Shown here piece after piece: positions 16,307 to 23,520 of a stretch of DNA of 64,000 bases. Within the stretch, counting starts at the first letter, position 1. Each line of letters opens with the position of its first letter. The stretch covers positions 2,294,001-2,358,000 of the forward strand of contig CATOTI010000002.1 in NCBI GenBank assembly GCA_951813295.1. Reading direction: 5' to 3'. A program made the position numbers and the translations under genes. A model generated the notes under the pieces. That model was not told the DNA's origin. It ran no database searches and saw only the letters and a list, made by a program, of their open reading frames with translations. This stretch comes from an uncultured Pseudomonadales bacterium. GTDB lineage: Bacteria; Pseudomonadota; Gammaproteobacteria; Pseudomonadales; Azotimanducaceae.

Positions 16307-17103
16307 GGCCAGATGACGTCGACGATATCGGCGACGGCCTCCTGGACGTTGGTGTCGTCGGAAACAGCCTGAATGATGGCCAGATCGGCCGCGCGGCGCG
16401 GTTCGATGTCGTGCTTGATGAGTTCGCCCGCGTAGATCAGCAGTCGCGTGCTGACCCCTTCCTCGAAACCGTGCTCCCTCAAGTTCCGCACTTTCACCCC
16501 GATCGTCGCGAGCCGTGCGGCGATCTCGCCGCCGACGCCCGATTCGTGCGCGATGATCTCGGCCTCGCGATCTTCGTTCGGGTAATCGAACGTGAGGCTC
16601 ACGAAGCGTTGTCGGGTGCTCGGCTTGAGGTCCTTCAGGATGCTCTGGTAGCCGGGGTTGTAGGAGATGACGAGCAGGAAATCCTCATGTGCCGCCACCA
16701 ACTCGCCCGTCTTGTCGATCGGTAGCAGGCGACGATGGTCGGTGAGCGAGTGGATCAGGACGGTCGTGTCTTTGCGCGCCTCGACGATCTCGTCGAGATA
16801 GCAGAGCGATCCTTCGCGTACAGAACGAGTGAGCGGTCCGTCCTGCCAGACCGTCTCGTCACCCTTCAAGAGATAGCGGCCGACGAGATCGGTTGCAGTC
16901 AGATCTTCGTGGCACGACACGGTAACGAGCGGGTCTTCGAGCGGGCTGTCGCTGAAAAGGTGCCACGCCATGTGTTCCACGAAACGGGTTTTGCCGCAAC
17001 CGGTCGGGCCTTTCAGCAGGATCGGTAGTCGGCTCTCGTAAGCGGCCGTAAAGACCGCGACCTCGTCCCCGAGGGGGAGGTAATAAGGGGCTTCAGTTGT
17101 CAC
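16303..17103 (-). CDS. CbbQ/NirQ/NorQ-type MoxR AAA+ ATPase
   Basis: A 266-residue AAA+ protein with Walker A GPTGCGKT (32-39), Walker B LCYLDEI (~99-105), a sensor-1-like SYNPG (~145-149), an arginine finger region in STRQRF, and the short CbbQ_C domain at the end. MoxR-class ATPases work with VWA proteins as chaperones that activate or load cofactors into enzymes. Its start lies six bases after the VOC stop and its own stop overlaps the VWA gene by four bases, so the three genes form one translationally coupled operon. Confidence 0.92.
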   Translation of the reverse strand: MTTEAPYYLPLGDEVAVFTAAYESRLPILLKGPTGCGKTRFVEHMAWHLFSDSPLEDPLVTVSCHEDLTATDLVGRYLLKGDETVWQDGPLTRSVREGSLCYLDEIVEARKDTTVLIHSLTDHRRLLPIDKTGELVAAHEDFLLVISYNPGYQSILKDLKPSTRQRFVSLTFDYPNEDREAEIIAHESGVGGEIAARLATIGVKVRNLREHGFEEGVSTRLLIYAGELIKHDIEPRRAADLAIIQAVSDDTNVQEAVADIVDVIWP

Positions 17104-17109
17104 GAGCGA

Positions 17110-17967
17110 TTACGGAACGAAAACGTCGCGACCGTTTTTATAGTTGAAGAACGACTGTGCCGCGTTTCGATTGACGAGATTGCGCTTGAACATCGGGTGC
17201 TTGACGCTGCGCACCTCGTGTTCGATCTCGGTCAGCTCCTTCCCCGTGTCGGGATCGACGATCGAGACGAATCGATACTGATGCTGGTCGGATTCTTCGC
17301 TGATCAGCCCGCGCTCGACGAGCGCTGCGTGCGGATTCGAGAAATTCGACACGTAGATCGCCAGGTGATGGCCATCGTAGGCCGGGATCTCGGCGTCCGT
17401 TTCCCTGAAGTAAAGCCACTGGCCGTCGCCCATTGAGACTTTCGCGGCACGACCTTCGTTATCGTCGATCACTTCCGCCGGCGTGCCGAGTACCTGGGTA
17501 TAGAAACGTACGATCCCATCGGCGGTGTCGGGCGCGACATCGAGTACGGCCCACGGAATGCCGAGACTCATTTCATCGTTCGGCCCGTAGGCGCGGATGT
17601 CGTTGCCCCAGGGGCAGGTGACGCGGATATGGTCGCCCTGCTCTTCCCAGGCGAACTCCGTGCCCGCCATCGGTTTGACGATTCCGTTCAGACGACGCTT
17701 CAGATCCTCGAGGCTCGGTACGATGACGCCGATGTGCCCGCGGAACTTCTGCGCGTCACGCTTCGGTAGATGGAATTGCTGCTCGCCAGCGTTGATCCAC
17801 ATGTTGAACGTGCCGAAATCGATGTAGGGATCGCGCGTGAAGCCGAGGCCGGTGACGTAGAAGAGCGCCGCGATTTGCTGATCGGGCACGGTGAGGTTGA
17901 TGTGCTCCATGCTGAGGATGTTGCCGATGTCTTCCTCGGCGCGATCGAATTCGCGTGCTTCGCTCAT
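17110..17967 (-). CDS. Two-domain VOC superfamily protein (glyoxalase/extradiol dioxygenase fold)
   Basis: A 285-residue protein with two vicinal-oxygen-chelate modules. Module one runs from about residue 18 (SMEHINLTVPD) to 125, and module two from about 150 (TADGIVRFYTQVLG) to 265. Candidate metal ligands are His in MEHINLT, His in RGHIGVIVPS, His in GHHLAIYVS and Glu in LTEIEHE. That is a plausible Fe or Mn site as in extradiol dioxygenases and 4-hydroxyphenylpyruvate-type enzymes, but the reaction is unknown. It is the first gene of an operon with a MoxR ATPase and its VWA partner, which suggests its metal centre may be installed or reset by them. Confidence 0.82.
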   Translation of the reverse strand: MSEAREFDRAEEDIGNILSMEHINLTVPDQQIAALFYVTGLGFTRDPYIDFGTFNMWINAGEQQFHLPKRDAQKFRGHIGVIVPSLEDLKRRLNGIVKPMAGTEFAWEEQGDHIRVTCPWGNDIRAYGPNDEMSLGIPWAVLDVAPDTADGIVRFYTQVLGTPAEVIDDNEGRAAKVSMGDGQWLYFRETDAEIPAYDGHHLAIYVSNFSNPHAALVERGLISEESDQHQYRFVSIVDPDTGKELTEIEHEVRSVKHPMFKRNLVNRNAAQSFFNYKNGRDVFVP

Positions 17968-18104
17968 ACCGTGTCCTCTTAAGTTCTTTATTGGCGTGGC
18001 ATCTCGCTGGGTGCGCGATCAATCCCTCGGCTGATCGTGAGGTTCTTCGCCTCGAGGGGCCGCGATGCGTTGCGGGAGCCTAATACAAACGGGATAGTAG
18101 AGAA

Positions 18105-19226
18105 ATGACGGACGAAAACGACGCCTTGCTTGAGGCGATTACCGCGGCGGTACCGCCGATCCTGACGGGCCTCGAGACGTTGAATTTCGTCGGTCGGCAT
18201 TTCCATCCGCCCAACTTGGCCGCGATCGTCGATAGCCTCGGTGATCCGAAAACGCCGATCACTGATGGCCTCAGTCACATCCAGGCCGTCGAGTTCCCCG
18301 ACCATCTGCAACCTTTCAAGGACCGCATCGTGGAGGCGGGCGAACGATTGGAGCGCGCCTTCACGGGGCTCGAAGAAGCCGCTGGGGGCGTTGAACCCAT
18401 GCGCGGCTATCGGGCCCTCGGCCAGGCGACGCGGGCGACCGAAGCGCTTTATCCGCTGGCGCAAGTGTTGCCGCCCGTCAGTCGATTTTTTCTCGAAGCA
18501 CGGGCTCGCGGTGACGACGATCTCGTGCATCGGTTATTGGAGGCGGGCTCCGGGGAAAACGTCGGGGTCTTGCATGCGAACGACGACAAGGGCGCGCGAG
18601 GCGCCTTCTCGCTGTACGTACCCGAGTACTACATTGATTCGATGGCGTGTCCGGTGATCGTCGCGATGCACGGTGGTTCGGGGAACGGTGGCGACTTCCT
18701 GTGGACCTGGATCAAGGAAGCCCGCAGCCGTGGCGCGATCCTGATTTCTCCGACGGCGCGCGGTGACACCTGGTCACTCATGGGACCGGATATCGACAGC
18801 GCGAATATCGAAGGCATGGTCGACCTCGTGCGCGATCGGTGGAACGTCGATGAGTCGAAGATGCTGATGACGGGCATGAGCGATGGCGGAACGTTTACGT
18901 ACGTTTCGGGGCTTCGTGACGATTCGCCGTTTACCCACCTGGCACCGAGCTCGGCCAGTTTCCATCCGCTCCTGATCGAAGGGTTCTCGAAGGAGCGCCT
19001 CGAAGGCTTGCCGATTTATCTCATGCACGGCGCGCTCGACTGGATGTTCCCGGTGGACGTTGCGCGTACGGCCAATACAACCCTGTCGGCCGCCGGCGCT
19101 GATGTGGTGTATCGCGAGCTCGACGATCTGTCCCACACGTACCCGCGAGATGAGAATCCGCGAATCCTCGACTGGTTCCTGGACGGCGTTCCACCGGAGG
19201 ATCCTTCACCGAACGCCGACGCGTGA
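18105..19226 (+). CDS. Alpha/beta-hydrolase (polyhydroxybutyrate-depolymerase/feruloyl-esterase-like)
   Basis: A 373-residue protein. The first ~150 residues are helical and unassigned. The rest is an alpha/beta-hydrolase with oxyanion motif VIVAMHGGSGNGG (~185-197), nucleophile elbow GMSDGG (Ser ~264), acid in MHGALDWMFPV and His in DDLSHTYP. The arrangement matches PHB-depolymerase/phospholipase-carboxylesterase relatives. No signal peptide is seen, so it is probably cytoplasmic. The GNAT gene starts at GTG overlapping its stop (GTGA), implying coupling. ATG 18105 is preceded by only a weak ribosome site. Confidence 0.82.
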   Translation: MTDENDALLEAITAAVPPILTGLETLNFVGRHFHPPNLAAIVDSLGDPKTPITDGLSHIQAVEFPDHLQPFKDRIVEAGERLERAFTGLEEAAGGVEPMRGYRALGQATRATEALYPLAQVLPPVSRFFLEARARGDDDLVHRLLEAGSGENVGVLHANDDKGARGAFSLYVPEYYIDSMACPVIVAMHGGSGNGGDFLWTWIKEARSRGAILISPTARGDTWSLMGPDIDSANIEGMVDLVRDRWNVDESKMLMTGMSDGGTFTYVSGLRDDSPFTHLAPSSASFHPLLIEGFSKERLEGLPIYLMHGALDWMFPVDVARTANTTLSAAGADVVYRELDDLSHTYPRDENPRILDWFLDGVPPEDPSPNADA

Positions 19227-19705
19227 GCGCCAGGGTAAGAATCCTGTGCGCGTCGGTGACGTTCGGCGCGCGGGAAAGGCGTGCGTTCGCTGATCTCAAC
19301 TATGAGTGGATTCGCCACTATTTCGAGGTCGAAGCGGAGGACACCCGCGTTCTCGAAGATCCGGAGGGCGAGATTCTCGGGATCGGCGGGGAGATATTCC
19401 TAGCGGAACTGGACGGTGACCTACTCGGCGTGGCCGCGATGATTCCGAATTCGCATGGATTCGAGCTCGCCAAAATGGCCGTCTCGCCGGCGTTGCGTGG
19501 ATCCGGACTCGGCCGGGCCTTGATGGATGCCTGCCTCGCTTTTGCGAAGGCGCGAGGCGCGAAAGAGGTCGAACTCCTCACCAACACGATCCTTTCACCC
19601 GCACGCGGGTTGTATGAATCCTCGGGCTTCGTCGCCCTGCCGCAGATGGAGGACACGCGCTACTCGCGCGGTAACCTCCAGATGGTGCTGAAGCTGGACG
19701 ACTGA
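19223..19705 (+). CDS. GNAT-family N-acetyltransferase
   Basis: A 160-residue single-domain acetyltransferase. The acetyl-CoA pyrophosphate loop appears as VSPALRGSGLGRALMDACL (~88-106), with the flanking strands FELAKMAV and KEVELLTNT and the closing YESSGFVAL. GNAT enzymes acetylate amines on small molecules or proteins; the substrate is unknown. It starts at GTG overlapping the esterase stop. Confidence 0.88.
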   Translation: MSARVRILCASVTFGARERRAFADLNYEWIRHYFEVEAEDTRVLEDPEGEILGIGGEIFLAELDGDLLGVAAMIPNSHGFELAKMAVSPALRGSGLGRALMDACLAFAKARGAKEVELLTNTILSPARGLYESSGFVALPQMEDTRYSRGNLQMVLKLDD

Positions 19706-19748
19706 ACCCCTTTCTTGCGGAGGTCGGAGCGCCCCCAGACGGTGAGGC

Positions 19749-20048
19749 TCAACCGATGCTCGTTTCGGTGGCCTCGAAGAAGTTCACGTCGCTCGACTTC
19801 GGCGGGTGGGCTGCCATCGCTTTCTGGAATTCCGCCATGTGCGGTGTGGCGAAATGGACCTTCAGGTGATCCATGCTTTCCCATTTCTCCGTGATTCGTA
19901 GCACGTTGGGGTCGTGCAGCTCGACGGAGAAAGTGTAGTCGTAGCAGCCCTCTTCAGCGCGGCTTGCATCCTGCATGGTGCCGATCGCGTCCTTCATCGC
20001 GGCGATGTTGTCGGCCGTCGATTCGATCTTTGCATTCACGATGATCAT
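19749..20048 (-). CDS. Antibiotic-biosynthesis-monooxygenase (ABM) domain protein, putative quinol monooxygenase
   Basis: A 99-residue dimeric-barrel protein. MIIVNAKIES, EEGCYDYTFSVELHDPNVL and the VHFATPHMAEF segment match the ABM/YgiN family, whose members oxidise quinols without metal or flavin. The gene is monocistronic. Its upstream side is interrupted at 20096 by an inserted element, only about 50 bp from the start codon, so its native promoter may have been moved away. Confidence 0.88.
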   Translation of the reverse strand: MIIVNAKIESTADNIAAMKDAIGTMQDASRAEEGCYDYTFSVELHDPNVLRITEKWESMDHLKVHFATPHMAEFQKAMAAHPPKSSDVNFFEATETSIG

Positions 20049-20095
20049 GGCTTTCCCCGTCCCAAAACCGCTGATGCTCGTCGCGAGCGGGGCTT

Positions 20096-20101
20096 GAAAT
20101 C
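20096..20101. repeat. Probable 6-bp target-site duplication, left copy
   Basis: GAAATC borders the left inverted repeat of the element and recurs at 21627-21632 on the other side. Because the repeat ends in TCAGG/CCTGA, the true duplication could be 4 bp (AAAT) with a longer terminal repeat. Confidence 0.55.
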
Positions 20102-20349
20102 AGGTAGTGTATCCGTTTGAAAAAATATCCTAACTGATTTACCTTAACTTTAGCAAATGATGCGAAGTGACTCCTGAGTCGGGTTACTTGCTGAATAGAA
20201 TAGTCGATAAAACCTCGGTAAGGGTAGCTCCCGATGCCGTGACAAATAGGCAAGAAATACCACGTACTTCGTGTCATTTGCCAATGGCCCGGCACCTTTA
20301 TGGCCGTCTGGGCAAATTTTATTAATACTAAAAAAGAGAGAGTTGGCAA

Positions 20350-20835
20350 ATGGAAAGTAAGAAATTAATAGCAGGTTTGTTTTGGTTTTTGGCCGCAAGT
20401 TCTGCGATGGCGGACGGATGGGTTTTGAGTGGGGGTTACACTTACGTATCTGAAGACGTTGGGAACATTGATAACATCGTCGGGGACACTGATATCAGCT
20501 TGGGAGCGATTGCCGGCGGCATTGGCTACCGTTTCAACACCGGCGATGCATTCAGTATCACCCCGGAACTTCGCCTGGGGTTTGGTGTAGGTGACGATGA
20601 TGTGTCAGTATTTAGAGGTATTTACGGAGGAACATCAACCGCAGATATTAAGCTGAATAGGCTTGCTGGTGTGACGATTCGAGGCCAGCATGAAGTGTCT
20701 GACTCAATTTATGTTTTCGCGCAACCCTCGTATATAAACGTAGAAGTCGAAGCCAGTGCGGGCTCCGTGTCAGCGTCAGCGGATGACTGGGTATTCGGTT
20801 ATGGAGGTGTCCATGAGAGCTATTACCCGCGTTGA
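20350..20835 (+). pseudogene. Outer-membrane beta-barrel protein, 3' truncated
   Basis: From ATG 20350 (AGAGAG upstream) the protein starts MESKKLIAGLFWFLAASSAM, a signal peptide cleaved after AMA, then alternating strands (WVLSGGYTYVSEDVGNI, then GAIAGGIGYRF, then ITPELRLGFGVGDDD and GVTIRGQHEVSD) as in small OmpA/OmpX-like barrels. After DDWVFGYGG the frame runs into transposase sequence and ends ten residues later. The last strands and the C-terminal aromatic residue needed for assembly are missing, so the product is probably non-functional. Confidence 0.7.
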
Positions 20836-21011
20836 AGGAGTGGGGATCAATACTGTTGCAAGGTTAATATCTTCTGCTGGGGAGGTTAGTGCCGCGTACC
20901 ATGACGAACATGTGAGAGTCGGAGGACATCGTAGAATAGAATGTGATGAGATATGGGCTTTCGTTTACGCCAAGCAACGCGCTGTATCGTCTGCCAAAGC
21001 TGTGGACATGC
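20807..21011 (+). pseudogene. IS1-type transposase fragment
   Basis: In the frame offset from the barrel gene the codons read VSMRAITRVEGVGINTVARL, then AAYHDEHVR, then CDEIWAFVYAKQRAV. These correspond to the HTH and first catalytic-Asp region (CDEIW) of IS1-like transposases. Sequence before and after this stretch does not continue the family. It abuts the barrel gene at about 20807 and marks an old insertion-deletion scar. Confidence 0.7.
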
Positions 21012-21114
21012 CTTCGACAAGGAGGTTCAGGATTTTAACTCGGCGACTTACAGATAATTTATTCATGTGGAACATTATGCTTGATTGTTGATTAATCATC
21101 AAGGATTTTCTTGC

Positions 21115-21148
21115 AAAAAAAAAGCCCGAACCATTACAGTTCGGGCTT
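21115..21148 (-). terminator. Rho-independent terminator (minus strand)
   Basis: AAGCCCGAAC and GTTCGGGCTT pair perfectly around a 7-nt loop. On the minus strand a run of nine T follows. It would end transcripts coming from the small basic-protein gene at 21531-21316. Confidence 0.85.
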
Positions 21149-21179
21149 CATAATCCCAAGACAGAGCTGCGGGATTTTA

Positions 21180-21275
21180 GACTGGGTGACAGAACGGCAA
21201 TGTGCGGGGGTCGCAACCCCAGGCTCGCGTTATACTAGTAACACGTCGCGGGTTCAACTCCCGCCCCAGTCTCCA
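21180..21275 (+). tRNA. Unusual type II tRNA-like gene, anticodon loop GTCGCAA (CGC), CCA encoded
   Basis: A 96-nt cloverleaf can be drawn by hand. The acceptor GACTGGG (21180-21186) pairs with CCCAGTC (21265-21271), with discriminator U and encoded CCA. The D-arm is 3 bp (ACA/TGT) with GG in the loop. The anticodon arm GGGG/CCCC has loop GTCGCAA with U33 and anticodon CGC. The variable arm is long (GTTA TACTAG TAAC with extra pairs), and the T-arm GCGGG TTCAACT CCCGC is canonical. CGC would read the Ala codon GCG, but type II shape, U73 and a C3-G70 pair do not fit tRNA-Ala. Real charging identity is unknown; it may be a decayed or repurposed tRNA. Confidence 0.6.
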
Positions 21276-21282
21276 TAGCGCA

Positions 21283-21301
21283 CGGTAAGTCGCAATTACC
21301 G
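21283..21301 (+). other. Hairpin repeating the tRNA-like anticodon loop
   Basis: CGGTAA GTCGCAA TTACCG forms a 6-bp stem whose 7-nt loop is identical to the anticodon loop of the tRNA-like gene that ends eight bases upstream. No T-tract follows, so it is not a clear terminator. Confidence 0.45.
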
Positions 21302-21315
21302 CAGGCTTTATGGCT

Positions 21316-21531
21316 CTATTTGGCCCACCTGGCATTAGCGGCCTTCTTTGCAATCTCAGATCGGCGCTCAGGAGATAAGCATTCGGCTCTTGCTTTTCCG
21401 CCTTTAATACCTCCCGTTCTTTGATTTCCGGTAAATGACTCTTCTATGTCACCAACCAATACTTTACAACAATGCACCGCATTACCTATTACATCGCTTG
21501 GATGTTTTTGTCCATTTGGCCCTACCGGCAC
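21316..21531 (-). CDS. Small basic protein of the GGKARAxxLSPERRSEIAKKAA type
   Basis: A 71-residue protein from GTG 21531, preceded by AGAGAGG at ribosome-site distance. It opens VGPNGQKHPSDVIGNAVH and ends with GGKARAECLSPERRSEIAKK, then AANARWAK. This C-terminal motif recurs in small proteins often annotated as RNA-binding or hypothetical, many on mobile elements; its function is not established. A good promoter (TTGACA, 17 bp, GATACT) and a terminator frame the gene, so it looks expressed. It is convergent with the tRNA-like gene. Confidence 0.7.
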   Translation of the reverse strand: MPVGPNGQKHPSDVIGNAVHCCKVLVGDIEESFTGNQRTGGIKGGKARAECLSPERRSEIAKKAANARWAK

Positions 21532-21564
21532 TAGAATACCCTCTCTCTTATTTATATTAGACAG

Positions 21565-21593
21565 TATCTGTATTCATGCGTATTTGTCAATAC
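21565..21593 (-). promoter_or_regulatory. Sigma70-type promoter for the small basic-protein gene
   Basis: On the minus strand TTGACA (21593-21588) is followed after 17 bases by GATACT (21570-21565), 34 bases from the GTG start. ACAGATACTGT across the -10 is a near-palindrome and could be an operator. Confidence 0.6.
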
Positions 21594-21645
21594 GTAGATA
21601 TTTTTTCTCAAACGGATACACTACCTGAAATCAAGCGTCGACGAA

Positions 21646-21665
21646 TACTGTACATATAGACAGTA
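21646..21665. promoter_or_regulatory. SOS box (LexA site)
   Basis: TACTGTACATATAGACAGTA has the invariant CTGT-N8-ACAG core with an AT-rich centre, and differs at two positions from the E. coli consensus. It lies 60 bp upstream of the radical SAM gene. As I recall, the P. aeruginosa orthologue PA0069 belongs to the LexA regulon, which supports function. Confidence 0.85.
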
Positions 21666-21724
21666 TTTTGTGTTTGGATGGTCGGCCCTCTCTTGAAGCG
21701 CCAGTGTCGAGGACGAGCTGAACG

Positions 21725-22819
21725 ATGGAACGCCGGATGGATCAGACGGAGATCTTCAAAGGCCGCGGTGCGACGCGTAACCCGCCGTCGCGTTTCGATC
21801 AGACGGTCAGCGAACCGGTCGACGACGGCTGGGCAGTCGATGGCGATCCGGACGACGACTTCTTCCCGAGGATCGCACCCGCAACACAGTTTCTGCCGGA
21901 TCAGACTCGTCAGATCATCGCCAAGAACGCATCGCCCGACATTCCGTTCGAGCAGTCGATCAACCCGTACAAGGGCTGTGAGCATGGCTGTGTGTACTGC
22001 TATGCCCGACCTACGCACGCCTACCTCGATCTCTCTCCGGGCCTCGATTTCGAGACGAAGATCTTCTTCAAGACCGATCCCGTGAAGCGCTTGAAGGAGG
22101 CGCTCGACAAACCCGGTTACGAACCGAAGACGATCGCCTTCGGCACGAATACGGATCCGTATCAGCCGGGCGAGCGGCGGTTTCGGATCACCCGGCAGTT
22201 ATTGGAGACGTTGCTCGAGTACCGCCACCCGGTGTCGATCGTGACCAAGGGGGGCTTGATCCTGCGCGACCTCGACGTGCTGTCGGCGCTCGCGGAAGAG
22301 GGACTCGTGAGCGTCGCGATCAGTATCACGACGCTCGACTCCACCTTGAAGACCAAGCTCGAACCGCGCACGGCATCCCCCGGCGCAAGACTCAAGGCCG
22401 TCAAAGAGCTATCGAACGCCGGCGTTCCGGTCGGGGTGATGATGGCGCCAGTCATACCGTTTCTGAACGACGGCGAGATCGAGTCGATCGTCGATCGGTC
22501 GATGGAGGCGGGCGCTTTCGGCGTCAACTACGTGATGATCCGTTTGCCACTCGAAGTGGCCGATCTTTTTGATGCGTGGCTCAAGGAACACTATCCCTTG
22601 AAGGCGGATCGTATCCTCGAGCGGATCCGTGATCTCCGCGGTGGAGCGCTTTATCGCTCACGGTTCGGCGAGCGTATGCGCGGCACGGGTGTCTATGCGG
22701 ATCTCATCGCCAAGCGCTTCGAGGTCGCGCTCCGGGCGCATGGCGTGACGGGAACCGAGCGGGTCGATCTTGCGACCGATCGTTTTCGTGCGAAGCAGAA
22801 ACAATTCGAGCTCTTCTAG
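21725..22819 (+). CDS. PA0069-family radical SAM protein (SplB-like)
   Basis: A 364-residue radical SAM enzyme with the Fe-S motif GCEHGCVYCYA (C85, C89, C92), a GTNTDPYQPGE segment, and an SplB-like C-terminus ending KQKQFELF. SplB proteins cleave spore photoproduct in DNA. The PA0069 group is a proteobacterial relative whose substrate is not settled, but DNA-damage repair fits its SOS box. ATG 21725 is taken as the start; ATG 21737 (MDQTEIFKGRG) is nearly as good. An AT-rich element has inserted immediately upstream of the SOS box, apparently leaving the operator intact. Confidence 0.9.
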   Translation: MERRMDQTEIFKGRGATRNPPSRFDQTVSEPVDDGWAVDGDPDDDFFPRIAPATQFLPDQTRQIIAKNASPDIPFEQSINPYKGCEHGCVYCYARPTHAYLDLSPGLDFETKIFFKTDPVKRLKEALDKPGYEPKTIAFGTNTDPYQPGERRFRITRQLLETLLEYRHPVSIVTKGGLILRDLDVLSALAEEGLVSVAISITTLDSTLKTKLEPRTASPGARLKAVKELSNAGVPVGVMMAPVIPFLNDGEIESIVDRSMEAGAFGVNYVMIRLPLEVADLFDAWLKEHYPLKADRILERIRDLRGGALYRSRFGERMRGTGVYADLIAKRFEVALRAHGVTGTERVDLATDRFRAKQKQFELF

Positions 22820-22897
22820 AACGGCGCTTGCCCTCCGGCCTTGCCTCCGAGATCCGCGCGTTGGGAGAATCGCCGCTCAGCAACGAAAAGATCTGCC

Positions 22898-23161
22898 ATG
22901 CCCGAGGCGCGATTCGAGATTCCCCACCGCCACAAAGCGGTCGAAGTCGTCATCACCGAGGACGGTGCGTTGGAGCTCTACCTCGACGGTTGTCTGCGTA
23001 AACGTCGCGAACCCTCGCCGCGTGATCCGCTCTATGTCTGGACGAACGTCGAGTTGCACTGGGAGGAGCATCACTACATCGAGGCGCGGTTCTATCGGGA
23101 ATCGCGCGATCTCAAAGTCACGGTAAACGGGGATCCCTTGTTCGAGCGGAAGGTCGCCTGA
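22898..23161 (+). CDS. Small conserved protein of unknown function
   Basis: An 87-residue protein from ATG 22898. It starts MPEARFEIPHRHKAVEVVIT and is rich in beta-strand and charged residues (LELYLDGCLRKRREPSPRDP, then WTNVELHWEEHHYIEARFYR). No family is recognised. Its stop overlaps the start of the VOC gene (TGATG), so the two are coupled and may act together. Confidence 0.65.
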   Translation: MPEARFEIPHRHKAVEVVITEDGALELYLDGCLRKRREPSPRDPLYVWTNVELHWEEHHYIEARFYRESRDLKVTVNGDPLFERKVA

Positions 23162-23511
23162 TGCCGATTCGAAAGCTCAGGCAAGTGATTTCCCGAAGCG
23201 ACGACTTCGATCGGGATCTCCCCTACTGGCAGTCGTTGGGGCTCGAGCTTCAGTTTCGCGACGGCGATCGTTTTGCCCAGCTTGCGGCCGGGGACGTCAG
23301 CATGGCGCTCGCTTGCGCGGAAGAATCGTTTGATCTCGAGCCCGGGCGATGGCTGCCGGTCTTCGAGGTCGACGAAATTGAAGAAACGCTTCGACAGATT
23401 GCCGAGGCGGGCGGTGAAACCGGTGAGATTCGTGATATGGGATCGCACGGCCGGACGGTCCTGATCGGTCAGGCATCCGGGCCATCAGCCGCCCTGTTTC
23501 AGCGCGCCTGA
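23161..23511 (+). CDS. Single-domain VOC family protein
   Basis: A 116-residue VOC-fold protein beginning MPIRKLRQVISRSDDFDRDL, with the usual second half EVDEIEETLRQIAEAGG and a C-terminal strand TVLIGQASGPSAALFQ. One module is half a glyoxalase site, so it should dimerise. No clear His/Glu metal set is visible, so a binding rather than catalytic role is possible. It is translationally coupled to the small gene upstream. Confidence 0.72.
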   Translation: MPIRKLRQVISRSDDFDRDLPYWQSLGLELQFRDGDRFAQLAAGDVSMALACAEESFDLEPGRWLPVFEVDEIEETLRQIAEAGGETGEIRDMGSHGRTVLIGQASGPSAALFQRA

Positions 23512-23520
23512 AAGCCTGCT

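Larger units (their letters stand above)
20102..21626. mobile_element. AT-rich 1.5-kb element with ~20-bp terminal inverted repeats
   Basis: The ends read AGGTAGTGTATCCGTTTGA (left) and its exact reverse complement (right, 21608-21626), flanked by GAAATC on both sides. The contents are visibly AT-richer than the chromosome: a truncated outer-membrane protein gene, an IS1-type transposase scrap, a terminator, a type II tRNA-like gene and a small basic-protein gene. No complete transposase is present, so it is non-autonomous and must have been moved by an enzyme acting on these ends. The element type is not recognised. The stretch 20121-20349 holds no gene that I can support. Confidence 0.7.

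Noticed and set aside
14315..17103. Nitric oxide reductase or Rubisco activation locus
   Set aside because: No norB, norC, cbbL or cbbM is encoded in the window; only the VOC gene accompanies the ATPase and VWA genes.
20150..20398. Minus-strand frame with hydrophobic stretches in the left part of the inverted-repeat element
   Set aside because: It overlaps the barrel gene start and promoter region, has no ribosome site and resembles no family; probably chance in AT-rich DNA.
21180..21275. tmRNA 3' end
   Set aside because: The T-arm and CCA look tmRNA-like, but both acceptor strands, a D-arm and an anticodon arm lie within 96 nt and there is no tag reading frame. The alanine G3-U70 pair is also absent.
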